Assembly: GCA_016841675.1 (NCBI GenBank)
Contig: JAENYQ010000023.1
Span: forward strand, 1-42,402
Direction: 5' to 3'
Length of the DNA stretch: 42,402 nt
From: Desulfotomaculum sp.
GTDB lineage: Bacteria; Bacillota; Desulfotomaculia; Desulfotomaculales; Desulfallaceae
Shown here: positions 8,330 through 16,034 of the stretch, piece after piece
Layout of the letters: every line of letters starts with the position of its first letter
Numbering within the stretch: the stretch's first letter is position 1
The notes under the pieces: model-generated
Seen by the model: only the letters and a program-made list of their open reading frames with translations
Database searches by the model: none
Told to the model about the DNA's origin: nothing
Position numbers and translations under genes: made by a program

Positions 8330-8668
8330 CTAACCGGGTAGGCAGATGGCCTGGCCGACTTGCAGGTTTAGGGGGTTAATACCGGGGTTCAGCTCTAAAA
8401 GCGTTTCTACCGTGGTACCGGCAGCCTTGGCGATTGTAAAAAGTGAATCACCCGGTGCCACTTCCCAAAAAACCCTGGATGGACAAAACCGCTCCGGCAG
8501 GCAAAGCAGTTGTCCATCCTGTAAGTTAAACGGGTTAATGCCTGGGTTTAACCTGATTAACTCAGGCACCGTGGTACCCAGACGCAGCGCAATCAGGTAT
8601 AATGTGTCACCTACCGCAACCCTAAGATAACGACCGCTGGGGCACGGCGGTACTCCTTCCTTACTCAT
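8330..8668 (-). CDS. LysM-domain protein (two LysM repeats)
   Basis: A 112-residue protein with two LysM modules and little else. Repeat 1 covers about residues 16-58 (V-A-V-G-D-T-L-Y-L-I-A through L-N-P-G-I-N-P-F-N-L) and repeat 2 about 68-111 (V-A-P-G-D-S-L-F-T-I-A through L-N-P-G-I-N-P-L-N-L). LysM binds N-acetylglucosamine-containing glycans; in spore formers such proteins often bind the spore cortex or coat. No signal peptide is seen, which fits a spore-associated protein made in the mother cell or forespore. I chose the ATG at 8668 after CGGGAG; an upstream ATG at 8731 adds 21 residues but has no ribosome site. Divergent from the SpoIIP gene. Confidence 0.88.
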   Translation of the reverse strand: MSKEGVPPCPSGRYLRVAVGDTLYLIALRLGTTVPELIRLNPGINPFNLQDGQLLCLPERFCPSRVFWEVAPGDSLFTIAKAAGTTVETLLELNPGINPLNLQVGQAICLPG

Positions 8669-8822
8669 CAGCACCAACTCCCGAGAAAAATTAAATTCAA
8701 ACACCTTAAGAACCGCTCGTGTTATAAACATTATATTTGAAGGGTTTATAAAAAGAATAATAATGAGCGTGTACTTCAGGGAAAGATTCTTAAAACGGGT
8801 ATTATTCGGGAGTGGTTATGTC

Positions 8823-9941
8823 ATGAGCAAGCCCAAATTAGCTATTATCCTGGGTCTGTTTTTATTACTGGGCTGTTTAGCTTCGGCAGCTGCAGCATCG
8901 GGTGGGGACGGCGACCACATAGCAGGCAGGAATTACCGGTTTTTTGATCAAAAAGGTAAACTGGTGACCATCACATCGCGCCAGCCTTTTAGCGGTGACG
9001 AGATCATTACTGCCGGCGGGCTGCATTACCGGGTCGCTTCAGTGCAGGGAAATACCGCCAGGGTGGAACTGGTGGGCAAGGAAAAGGAATACCTGGCCCT
9101 GGTTAAATACTACGACAGCCTGGAAACTGTACCGGCAGTCGCCAACGAATTGGCCGAGCGGCCGGTGGCGGTATATCATACTCACTCAGATGAATCCTAC
9201 CTGCCTACAGACGGGGTGTCATCGATCCCTTTTGAAGGAGGAATATTTCAAGTAGGAGATACTTTTCGCAATGCCCTGAAGGATGAACAGGTTAACGTTA
9301 TTTATGACCGCACGCCCCATGATCCCCACGACGCAAATGCCTATTACCGGTCTCGCCGCACCGCAGTCCAATTGCTTAAGGAAAACCCGGCAGCCATCTT
9401 TGATGTGCACCGGGACGGTGTTGATGACCCTGAATTTTACCGGCGCATTGTATCAGACAAAAACGTAACCCAAATGCGGTTGGTGGTGGGCAGGCAAAAC
9501 CCCAAAATGGAAGCCAACCTTGATTTCGCCAAACGTCTGTTGGCTTTCGGCAACAAGCAGCACCCCAAACTGTTGAAAGAAATTTATATTGCCCGGGGAA
9601 ACTACAACCAGGACTTGCTGCCCACGGCGCTGCTCATCGAGGCCGGCACCTACACCAATGAAAAATGGCAGGCTGAAAGCGGTATAACGCTTTTGGCGAA
9701 CTCCATACCGGCATTGCTGGGTCTGGACCCACCTGCCGAGGGCATAACCAGCGAGCAGGCCGGTCGGCAAGGCTGGAAAACAGCCCTGTTCCTGATTGCG
9801 CTTTTAGCGCTGGTGCTCATCGGTTTTATTGTGGTTAACAACCCCGGGTTGAACGTAAAAGAGTACCTGCAAAAGCAGTATGAAAAATACGTCCCGGTGG
9901 TAGAAAAATTTATCGCCAAAATTAGGTTTAAGATACGCTAA
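8823..9941 (+). CDS. spoIIP: Stage II sporulation protein P-like cell-wall amidase
   Basis: A 372-residue SpoIIP-family N-acetylmuramoyl-L-alanine amidase/endopeptidase, which with SpoIID and SpoIIM degrades septal peptidoglycan during engulfment. It has a signal or anchor helix (residues 4-26), a variable region, then the catalytic domain (about 105-310) with metal-binding Y-H-T-H-S-D-E-S-Y, D-V-H-R-D-G and the L-I-E-A-G glutamate. A second, C-terminal membrane helix (about 318-340) is followed by a basic tail. That C-terminal helix differs from the Bacillus protein and suggests a paralogue anchored at both ends. The start ATG has GGGAG nine bases upstream. Whether this is the only SpoIIP in the genome cannot be told. 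Confidence 0.9.
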   Translation: MSKPKLAIILGLFLLLGCLASAAAASGGDGDHIAGRNYRFFDQKGKLVTITSRQPFSGDEIITAGGLHYRVASVQGNTARVELVGKEKEYLALVKYYDSLETVPAVANELAERPVAVYHTHSDESYLPTDGVSSIPFEGGIFQVGDTFRNALKDEQVNVIYDRTPHDPHDANAYYRSRRTAVQLLKENPAAIFDVHRDGVDDPEFYRRIVSDKNVTQMRLVVGRQNPKMEANLDFAKRLLAFGNKQHPKLLKEIYIARGNYNQDLLPTALLIEAGTYTNEKWQAESGITLLANSIPALLGLDPPAEGITSEQAGRQGWKTALFLIALLALVLIGFIVVNNPGLNVKEYLQKQYEKYVPVVEKFIAKIRFKIR

Positions 9942-10608
9942 AAACCTGTTTCCATAATCCCGGTGGTAATATTTCTTTTAGCAGCACCTGGTGGTACGAA
10001 TTTTTACCGGTAAATGCGTTGGGCTGCCAATCATTCAGGCGCAAATTGGGCTGGTATCCCTCATGGAAACGAGGCTTAATTCCCCGGTCCACTGCGTGAC
10101 TCAGCCAGCGGCGTACCAGTTCGTCTTCGCCTAAATTCACCACCCATTTGCGCACCCCGGCGGCCCGACTGGTTCCGGGACAACAGATGAATGTCTGGCA
10201 GACCAGGGGGCGGGCGAAATAAATGGTGCACAACAGCTTGCTGCGGTCCAGGAAAGTACATCGCCCGTCCTCTTCACGGCGCAGGGTAATGTCTACCACA
10301 GGGCCGTCCACCACAATGTGACCTACCCTGTCCAGCAACTGCTGCAGCTTTTCTCCGGGGCTGAGGTACTCTTCCAGACGTAGGACATCCAGCCAGGTAA
10401 GCGGTGCCCGTTCGGCGCAGCACAAATCACATCCGGCACATTGGGCAGTTTTTTTACGGCTGCGGCTCAGCGGCAGAGCATCCACGGCCTTGTTCAGTGC
10501 ATCCAGGTAATCCTGCACTGATGCTCGTTGGTTGGTAATCACTAGGTCATATCCCATGCCCTTTACAAATTGTTTAGGCAAGACCAAAACTTTCCCTACA
10601 TTTGACAT
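9928..10608 (-). CDS. YkgJ family cysteine cluster protein
   Basis: A 226-residue protein with the YkgJ (zinc- or iron-chelating) cysteine pattern: C-A-G-C-D-L-C-C near residues 58-65, then C-T-F-L-D, L-C-T-I-Y-F-A-R-P-L-V-C and the F-I-C-C-P-G segment. Members bind a metal or Fe-S centre; the substrate is unknown. It overlaps the 3' end of the SpoIIP gene by 14 bases on the opposite strand. The gene is 31 bases downstream of the DUF155 gene on the same strand and probably cotranscribed with it. Confidence 0.88.
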   Translation of the reverse strand: MSNVGKVLVLPKQFVKGMGYDLVITNQRASVQDYLDALNKAVDALPLSRSRKKTAQCAGCDLCCAERAPLTWLDVLRLEEYLSPGEKLQQLLDRVGHIVVDGPVVDITLRREEDGRCTFLDRSKLLCTIYFARPLVCQTFICCPGTSRAAGVRKWVVNLGEDELVRRWLSHAVDRGIKPRFHEGYQPNLRLNDWQPNAFTGKNSYHQVLLKEILPPGLWKQVFSVS

Positions 10609-10639
10609 TATTATTCCTCACTAGTTCCCCTTGAAAAAC

Positions 10640-11704
10640 TTATCCTAAAAGATGCATTAAACCCAGTACAATTTCCAGGGCTATGAGCAGTATAATGGCT
10701 ACTTCCAGCCAGGTGGAACGGGCAGTGACAATTTCATCGCTTAACATTGAATAGTTCTGTTGGATTACGGCCACTTTGCGCTGAATGCTGTCCATCCATG
10801 CCCGGGTGCGGAACAGTGTCAAGGCAACGGAATAAATCCGGGCATAGTATATATCCTCAGTAACTTTAATCGAGTTATGTATCCGCTCGGTGATATCGGT
10901 TACCTCGGCGACCAGTCCCATCAGCCTGCTCATAATGCGGCGGTAATGCCGCAACCTTGAAAACCCCCGGCCCCGGGCAGCTAAATCCAATTCCTGGTAC
11001 ATTTTTTCCATTTCTGCGGAGAGCAAGCCATCGTAGTAGCGCAGTTCCAGCAGTTGGGAAAGAGCAAATTCCAGCAAATCCGGCAGATCAGTACTGCCGC
11101 TGGAATCGAACACCAGAGCCGAATCCCAAGTAATGATGATCATGTCTTCCGGTGAATAAGAAAACGTGTTATGCAGCGTATCCCGGCGCACCCAGTCGCT
11201 AAAGGGGCCCTTTTCGCCCAGCAGCAGCGGTAGAGGATCCCAGTCGTCCTGCCAGCGGGTGAAAAAGAAAATCGTGAAATCTTCTTCCAGTTTTTTGGAC
11301 TCCTTACCAACCAGCGCTGGCGCCAAGGTCTTTTTCAGTTCATCCAGCCGATCGCTGAAGTGCCGTTCGTAACCGCTTTCTTTTTCCAGGTCCAGTGCTA
11401 TGCGCTGCATCAGTTCGTAGTTCACTTCCCGGGGCAGCAGAATGCGCATCATCACACTGACTACACCCAGGTCGTAAACCCGGGCAAAATAGCCGACATG
11501 GTAGTTAACCCCGGCCAATTCAATGTTCCCCCCGCCCAGTTCAACGCTCACAGGCGGGTTTTCGATGTCTATAGACTTGCTGGGGATGCGGGACAACCTG
11601 AGGCGGGTGGCGGCTTTAGCAACCGATAACAGCTCTTCTACCGTCTCTAGGTTTATTTCGTCTGCCAGGTCGTACAACCGGTAAAGCAGGACCGTACTTT
11701 GCAC
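10640..11704 (-). CDS. RMD1/DUF155 family membrane protein
   Basis: A 354-residue protein of the DUF155 family (yeast Rmd1, human RMND1 relatives). It has a soluble N-terminal two-thirds with the family's Y-x-x-G-x-F-A-x-V-Y-D-L-G-like block (YHVGYFARVYDLGVV), a helical region with E-x-x-Y-Q-E-L-D-L-A-A-R and V-T-E-D-I-Y-Y-A-R-I-Y, and one C-terminal membrane helix (WLEVAIILLIALEIVLGLMH). Its bacterial role is unknown; the yeast homologue affects meiotic nuclear division. GTG at 11704 follows AAAGGGTG; a TTG one codon upstream is also possible. The ribosome site and start sit in one arm of a hairpin (11702-11748). Confidence 0.85.
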   Translation of the reverse strand: MQSTVLLYRLYDLADEINLETVEELLSVAKAATRLRLSRIPSKSIDIENPPVSVELGGGNIELAGVNYHVGYFARVYDLGVVSVMMRILLPREVNYELMQRIALDLEKESGYERHFSDRLDELKKTLAPALVGKESKKLEEDFTIFFFTRWQDDWDPLPLLLGEKGPFSDWVRRDTLHNTFSYSPEDMIIITWDSALVFDSSGSTDLPDLLEFALSQLLELRYYDGLLSAEMEKMYQELDLAARGRGFSRLRHYRRIMSRLMGLVAEVTDITERIHNSIKVTEDIYYARIYSVALTLFRTRAWMDSIQRKVAVIQQNYSMLSDEIVTARSTWLEVAIILLIALEIVLGLMHLLG

Positions 11705-11748
11705 CAAAACACCCTTTCTAGTTCCAAATTTATGGTGAGGTTTTGGTG
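11702..11748 (-). promoter_or_regulatory. Hairpin that can mask the DUF155 start
   Basis: CACCAAAA (11702-11709) pairs with TTTTGGTG (11741-11748), and after a three-base bulge CACC (11710-11713) pairs with GGTG (11734-11737). On the minus-strand RNA the 3' arm contains the Shine-Dalgarno GGGTG and the GTG start of the DUF155 gene. No T tract follows, so translational control is more likely than termination. Confidence 0.6.
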
Positions 11749-11785
11749 TTATTATGGCACATTTGGGGCTATCATAGCACTTTAT

Positions 11786-12199
11786 TTATTCCACAAAAAC
11801 CTCAACCCGGACTCTTCCTTCTTCTGCATCGTAGGTGTCTACATCTACGAGCTTTTCATCCGCCACCAGACCCTGGTCAATCAGCAGTAGCAGTTCCTCT
11901 ATATTAATGTCGGTTAAATCAATTCCCTTCTCTTCCATCTCACTACGGATTTCTGCGGGAAGAAATTTCATACCCATAGCCGCAAAACTGGAAAAAACCT
12001 TGACCATTTTGAGGGAAATATTGATATTTACCTTTTTAATAGTGTCTCCGCTGACCCGTACCCGGATAAACCTGCCGTTGCGACGGACCGTAGGTTGTAG
12101 CACGTTAAATTCAAAAGCATTAAGCAGTTCCACACCTTCGGCGGCACTAATTTTATTATCCTGAATCATTTCCAGCACTCTCACTGCTTCATTATTCAT
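11786..12199 (-). CDS. SHOCT-like domain-containing protein
   Basis: A 137-residue protein beginning with the short helical module typical of YvlB/LiaX-type proteins: residues 1-30, with V-L-E-M-I-Q-D-N-K-I-S-A-A-E-G-V-E-L-L. The middle (about 38-60) is a beta-rich segment (GRFIRVRVSG, VNINISLKMV) and the end is V-R-V-E-V-F-V-E. Proteins of this type are linked in Bacilli and Enterococci to envelope-stress responses, and the role here is inferred. There is no membrane segment. The ATG follows AAAAGGAGAAC. The gene is 81 bases upstream of the DUF155 gene on the same strand and likely in one transcript. Confidence 0.85.
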   Translation of the reverse strand: MNNEAVRVLEMIQDNKISAAEGVELLNAFEFNVLQPTVRRNGRFIRVRVSGDTIKKVNINISLKMVKVFSSFAAMGMKFLPAEIRSEMEEKGIDLTDINIEELLLLIDQGLVADEKLVDVDTYDAEEGRVRVEVFVE

Positions 12200-12398
12200 A
12201 TAGTTCTCCTTTTAACTTCCAAATCATTTAACACATAACCAAAAATTTACGTTTACAAAGTTAATAATTGGTTACTCTTGACCCACCCCAGGGACTGCTA
12301 TGCACAGTTTTCATTGGCCCTTGTTGTTGTAACAGTACTGGAGTACTATATGAATTTTACTTCGGTGAAGTTCTCACTACTGCGTTTTTAAATACATC

Positions 12399-12435
12399 AA
12401 GGGCGCGCTATAATCAGCTTCCTAAGCGCGCCCTT
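12399..12435. terminator. Hairpin downstream of sspH
   Basis: An 11-bp perfect stem AAGGGCGCGCT...AGCGCGCCCTT with a loop of about 15 bases, about 20 bases after the sspH stop codon on the minus strand. The T tract is weak. Confidence 0.65.
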
Positions 12436-12454
12436 TAAAACATCCACTTTAAGT

Positions 12455-12634
12455 TTAACCTTCTTCCAAGTCAATAACCGGCACCTGAGAGGTACCGATA
12501 TTACCGTTAAGCGGTTTAATGGTAGCTGAATTTTTGTCATCGTCAAGGTTCTCAATCCATATCGGTGTGCCATTATGAAGCACTTTGATACGCTCATCAG
12601 AGCTAAAAATTTCCCGGGCCCGCTCAAAATCCAT
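12455..12634 (-). CDS. sspH: H-type small acid-soluble spore protein
   Basis: A 59-residue protein in a frame hidden by a longer spurious one. It opens MDFERAREIFSSDERIKVLH, followed by N-G-T-P-I-W-I-E, and ends T-S-Q-V-P-V-I-D-L-E-E-G, which is the SspH family layout (short helix, N-G-x-P-V-x-I turn, V-P-V near the end). SspH proteins are minor SASPs made in the forespore. Full length is about 59 residues, so it is intact. The ATG is 13 bases after AAGGAG, a rather long spacing. Followed by the hairpin at 12399-12435. Confidence 0.92.
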   Translation of the reverse strand: MDFERAREIFSSDERIKVLHNGTPIWIENLDDDKNSATIKPLNGNIGTSQVPVIDLEEG

Positions 12635-12801
12635 CCCTTATACTCAACTCCTTCATGGTATGGCAATACTGTTAGTTATTGTTCCCCAACCCTTTGTAAT
12701 TCATTACCTGTCCGGAGTTAAAAAATATATTGTCAAAGTGGATTAGCCCCCCCATTCAGCTCCCGGATCGTAGGGTACTACGGTCCATGGTGGCAGTTAT
12801 T

Positions 12802-14343
12802 TCAGCATTTATCACAAGTAGAGGCGGACTGCCGAATAGTTGTGATTCCCTTCACCTTGGCCAGTGCGTTAATATATGCTCGGGCACTGGCTTCAATTAC
12901 GTCAGTGCTAACCCCTCTGCCCACAACAGCCATGTTATCTCCGCTGCTCACTTTGACAGTGGCGCTGCCCAAAGCCTCACTGCCCCGGCTGACCGATTTT
13001 AACGTGTAATCCTCCAGTTTTATTGTCCATCCCATAAGCCGGTCTATGGCTTTAAAAACTGCGTCTACCGGCCCGTTCCCACAGGCAGCGTCAGTAACGG
13101 TACTGCCATCGAGCTCCAGCGTAACGGTGGCAGTAGCCGTGGCAGCTCCGGTGGTTGTTACCGATAGGTTTTTAAGACAAATACCGCTGCCATTAGTTCC
13201 GTTTTGCCCCATCAAGGCGTGCAAGTCATCGTCATATACTTCGCCTTTCTGATCCGCCAGCTGCAAGAATCTTTGGTAAAGCATATCAATCTCCGTATTT
13301 TCCAAAGAGTACCCCAGTTCATCCAGCCTGTGTCTCAGGGCATGCCGTCCCGATCGGGCGCTTAATACAATTTTGTTTTTGGGAGTACCAACTACCTCGG
13401 GGTTAATAATTTCATAAGTATCTCTTTCCTTAAGCACCCCGTCCTGGTGAATACCCGAAGCATGCATGAAAGCGTTGGCCCCCACAATTGCTTTATGGCT
13501 GGGCACGGGAACCCCGGTAATACGCGCCACCAACCGGCTGGTGGCCGCTATTTCCCTGGTATACACTCCCGGGTCAACACCGTATCGTTCGCGCTGGGTA
13601 TAGATGGCCATGACAACCTCTTCCAACGAGGTGTTACCTGCCCGCTCCCCAATTCCATTTATAGTACCCTCCACCTGCCCGGCACCGGCCCTGATTCCGG
13701 CCAACGAGTTGGCGGTAGCCATACCCAGGTCGTTATGACAGTGGATACTCACCACCGCCCTGTGGATATTACTGACATTATGCATCACGTGAGAAATAAG
13801 TTCCCCGTATTCCCAGGGGGTGGCATAGCCCACCGTGTCAGGGATATTTACCACCGTGGCCCCGGCATCAATTACCTTTTCCAACACCCGGACCAAGAAA
13901 GCATGGTCGCTCCGAAAAGCATCCTCGGCGTAAAATTCCACGTCATGTACATATTTTTTAGCGTGTTTAACAGCGGCCACCGCCGCCTCAACCACCTGAT
14001 CCGGGGCAAGGCGCAATTTCTTTTCCATGTGTACGGGTGATACCGCAATCCCAGTGTGTATCCTGGGTTGCTCAGCTGCTTTGAGCGCCTCGGCGCAGTA
14101 GTCGATGTCCCGCTCAACAGCACGGGTCAAGCCGCAGACTACCACGTCCTTGATTTCCCTGGCAATAGTGCGCACCGCTTCCATGTCACCGGGTGAGGAA
14201 GCCGGGAAGCCGGCTTCGATTACATCAACACCTAGCTTAACCAGCTGTCTGGCAATATCTAGCTTTTCCTTGACGTTCAGGGTTATACCCAGGGACTGTT
14301 CCCCGTCCCTGAGGGTGGTATCGAAAATATAGAGCTTGCGCAT
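12802..14343 (-). CDS. leuA: 2-isopropylmalate synthase
   Basis: A 513-residue enzyme that condenses acetyl-CoA with 2-oxoisovalerate, the committed step of leucine synthesis. The TIM-barrel domain (about 1-270) has D-T-T-L-R-D-G-E-Q, the metal-binding [13 protein letters not shown] and G-I-G-E-R-A-G-N-T; a linker follows (H-A-S-G-I-H-Q-D-G), then the C-terminal regulatory domain (about 385-505) for leucine feedback inhibition. The length is normal for the long LeuA form. The D-C-A-E-A-L segment and the leucine-type T-box upstream favour LeuA over homocitrate or citramalate synthase. Start ATG after AAGGAGG. No other leu or ilv gene lies downstream, so leuA stands alone. Confidence 0.95.
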   Translation of the reverse strand: MRKLYIFDTTLRDGEQSLGITLNVKEKLDIARQLVKLGVDVIEAGFPASSPGDMEAVRTIAREIKDVVVCGLTRAVERDIDYCAEALKAAEQPRIHTGIAVSPVHMEKKLRLAPDQVVEAAVAAVKHAKKYVHDVEFYAEDAFRSDHAFLVRVLEKVIDAGATVVNIPDTVGYATPWEYGELISHVMHNVSNIHRAVVSIHCHNDLGMATANSLAGIRAGAGQVEGTINGIGERAGNTSLEEVVMAIYTQRERYGVDPGVYTREIAATSRLVARITGVPVPSHKAIVGANAFMHASGIHQDGVLKERDTYEIINPEVVGTPKNKIVLSARSGRHALRHRLDELGYSLENTEIDMLYQRFLQLADQKGEVYDDDLHALMGQNGTNGSGICLKNLSVTTTGAATATATVTLELDGSTVTDAACGNGPVDAVFKAIDRLMGWTIKLEDYTLKSVSRGSEALGSATVKVSSGDNMAVVGRGVSTDVIEASARAYINALAKVKGITTIRQSASTCDKC

Positions 14344-14434
14344 TTTTTATCCTCCTTAAATTTTGGATTAATGCATTTGCTGATAAAAATTTAAGCAGTG
14401 GTAGGTCGCCAAGGTCTAATTCCATCAACACCAC
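14344..14434 (-). other. Leucine-rich leader frame before leuA
   Basis: A frame starting at a GTG/ATG (MVLMELDLGDLPLLKFLSAN) is unusually rich in leucine and overlaps the leuA start in another frame, running on to 14237. It may be chance, since the region also supplies the leuA ribosome site, but a leucine-sensitive leader peptide coupled to leuA is possible. No strong ribosome site is seen for it (a GGTGTTGATGG context only). Confidence 0.3.
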
Positions 14435-14453
14435 CCCCTCTTTAATAAAAAAA

Positions 14454-14721
14454 TGATTATACCGTTAACATAGTAAGTGGTACAGCTCATGTCATTGCTA
14501 TGAATATCAAGAAGGATCCTGTCATTCTGAGCGCAGCGAAGAATCTTAAAAGATAAGATCCTTCGCTACGCTCAGGATGACAAGCTTAATCTTGACGAAG
14601 GTAGATTGTATTCGTTTATCGTGGTGCGGGTACGCGTGACAATTCTGAACGAAGTGAAGAATCTAGATCCTTCGCTATCGCTCAGGATGACAGACTTCCC
14701 TAAATGGTGCACAATTGTTGA
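14454..14721. repeat. Dispersed repeat, copy B, between T-box and leuA
   Basis: Full copy of the repeat family. Its left end is ATTATACCGTTAACATAGTA and its right end is GGTGCACAATTGTT. The core has two palindromic segments of the type TCATTCTGAGCGCAGCGAAG with its complement AGATCCTTCGCTACGCTCAG. It splits the T-box terminator from leuA by about 270 bases. The open frame across it is an artefact of the repeat. Confidence 0.8.
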
Positions 14722-14750
14722 TGAAAAGTGCTTTTGGGGGAATAATGATG

Positions 14751-15040
14751 TAAAAAATAAAGCCCCTCATCTCACTAATGAGACGAAGGGTTTATACTCC
14801 GCGGTACCACTCAAATTAACGGCATTTAGCCGCTCGCTTAACAGGATACGGGATTAGTGTATTAATAATCCGATAGCCCCTTCCTTTTAACGGCGGAAGT
14901 TCCCGTCCGAGCCTAATTTCCCAGGGATTTCGGTCGGCCACTCAGGGGGCAGTTCAACGTATCGCTTCGACCGCCTCGCACCACCCGGCGGCTCTCTGAA
15001 CCAGCAAAACTATCGCCTACTATTCCCCGTCATCGTTGTT
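14751..15040 (-). promoter_or_regulatory. T-box riboswitch leader of leuA (probable Leu, CUG specifier)
   Basis: Read on the minus strand, the leader has the T-box element TGGTACCGCGG (14799-14809) followed by a terminator stem (AAACCCTTCGTCTCA...TGAGATGAGGGGCTTT, then TTTTTT at 14751-14759). Stem I shows the expected AGTAGGCGATAG, AGAGAGCC and, in the specifier region, TTGAACTGCCCCCTGAGTGG, giving CTG (Leu) after GAA. Uncharged tRNA-Leu would stabilise the antiterminator and switch on leuA. The specifier assignment is by alignment with known leucine leaders in memory, so CTG is probable rather than certain. Confidence 0.9.
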
Positions 15041-15132
15041 TATAAGTATTTATATTGATAAAAATTTTAACAGCACCAGACACTGATGTCAACATATGGA
15101 CAGGATAATTCAACTAAAAATTATTAATAACG

Positions 15133-15627
15133 TTATATAGCATTAACTATTAGCCACACCACCAGGACTATAACCAGGCTCCAGAACAATGGAACCAATA
15201 CAACGCCCACCCGGTTTTTTGGTTTTACCAATAACTGTGTTTCCACCCTGCGCTTTGAATCTGCCAGCACAGGGCCGGGGATCATTTTCATCGCCAAGTT
15301 AATACCCAAAGGAATTAGTATTAGATCATCAAGGTAGCCAAGTACCGGGATAAAATCTGGCACCAGGTCTATGGGACTAAAAACGTAACCGACCACACAG
15401 AGAACAAACAATTTGGCGTACCAGGGCATGCGGGGATCCCGGTAGGCGTAATACAATACATAGGCGTCCTTTTTAAAACCCTTGGCCCGCCTTTTCCATT
15501 TTCTAAACACCCCGAACAGCGCCAACCCGACCCATCCCCTCCGTTTGTAACCCGGTCTAATAATTTTCTCCAGTTTAAATATTCTTCCCCGTCGTTTACA
15601 GCTATACTGAAAATAATTTTTGAGCAA
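15133..15627 (-). CDS. DUF1232/YkvA family membrane protein
   Basis: A 164-residue protein with a YkvA (DUF1232) core at about residues 72-118: the hydrophobic stretch V-L-C-V-V-G-Y-V-F-S-P-I-D-L-V-P-D-F-I-P and L-G-Y-L-D-D-L, preceded by D-P-R-M-P-W-Y-A-K. A second membrane helix follows near the end (LVPLFWSLVIVLVVWLIV). The N-terminus is very basic (RRGRIF, RRGW, RKWKRRAKGFKK). The frame starts at TTG with no good ribosome site, so the true start may be further inside, for instance after GACGGGGAAG. The function of the family is unknown. Confidence 0.82.
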   Translation of the reverse strand: MLKNYFQYSCKRRGRIFKLEKIIRPGYKRRGWVGLALFGVFRKWKRRAKGFKKDAYVLYYAYRDPRMPWYAKLFVLCVVGYVFSPIDLVPDFIPVLGYLDDLILIPLGINLAMKMIPGPVLADSKRRVETQLLVKPKNRVGVVLVPLFWSLVIVLVVWLIVNAI

Positions 15628-15741
15628 TAAAAACTTTGTTTACCAGGCACATTCCCGGGACAAAATAAAAATGCACCAAAACCGTTCCATGGTACACTCT
15701 TAATCTTAACTCATACACCAAAAAGGGGGAACATAGAATAG

Positions 15742-15981
15742 ATGTCTAAAACCACGTTGGTTTTACAACCGGAGATTGATTCCCGCGCGGTGAACCATGT
15801 TCGCAATACACTGGCCCAGCTAAATTATGGTGACGAAATAACTATTACCGTTGAAGCAGCTGATGCGCACCAGGCCGACCCAATAATCAGCCTCTTGGAC
15901 AAAAATGGTTTCGATTACCAGTCCAAGGGCGGCCACAACGGCCACAGTTACCACATCAATGCCCGCCGCAAACCGTCCTAA
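15742..15981 (+). CDS. Hypothetical protein, 79 aa
   Basis: Not recognised. The ATG follows AAGGGGGAACATAGAATAG. The sequence alternates hydrophobic and polar residues (TTLVLQPEID, EITITVEAAD) and contains a histidine-rich end (GGHNGHSYHINARRKPS), with a D-x-x-x-x-x-L-L-D-K-N-G-F-D-Y segment reminiscent of small TusA- or ACT-like alpha/beta folds. That likeness is weak. It is the only plus-strand gene in this stretch and lies convergent with the protease gene. Confidence 0.55.
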   Translation: MSKTTLVLQPEIDSRAVNHVRNTLAQLNYGDEITITVEAADAHQADPIISLLDKNGFDYQSKGGHNGHSYHINARRKPS

Positions 15982-16034
15982 GGGTCAGACTTAAACAAAA
16001 TATATAATTATCATTATTCTTAATACACAGATAT

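Noticed and set aside
12397-12666. An 89-residue open frame over the sspH region
   Set aside because: It is in another frame than the clear H-type SASP (12455-12634) and has no family likeness.
14606-14857. An open frame ILNEVKNLDPSLSLRMTD across the repeat
   Set aside because: This peptide is the usual translation of the palindromic repeat core and not a gene.
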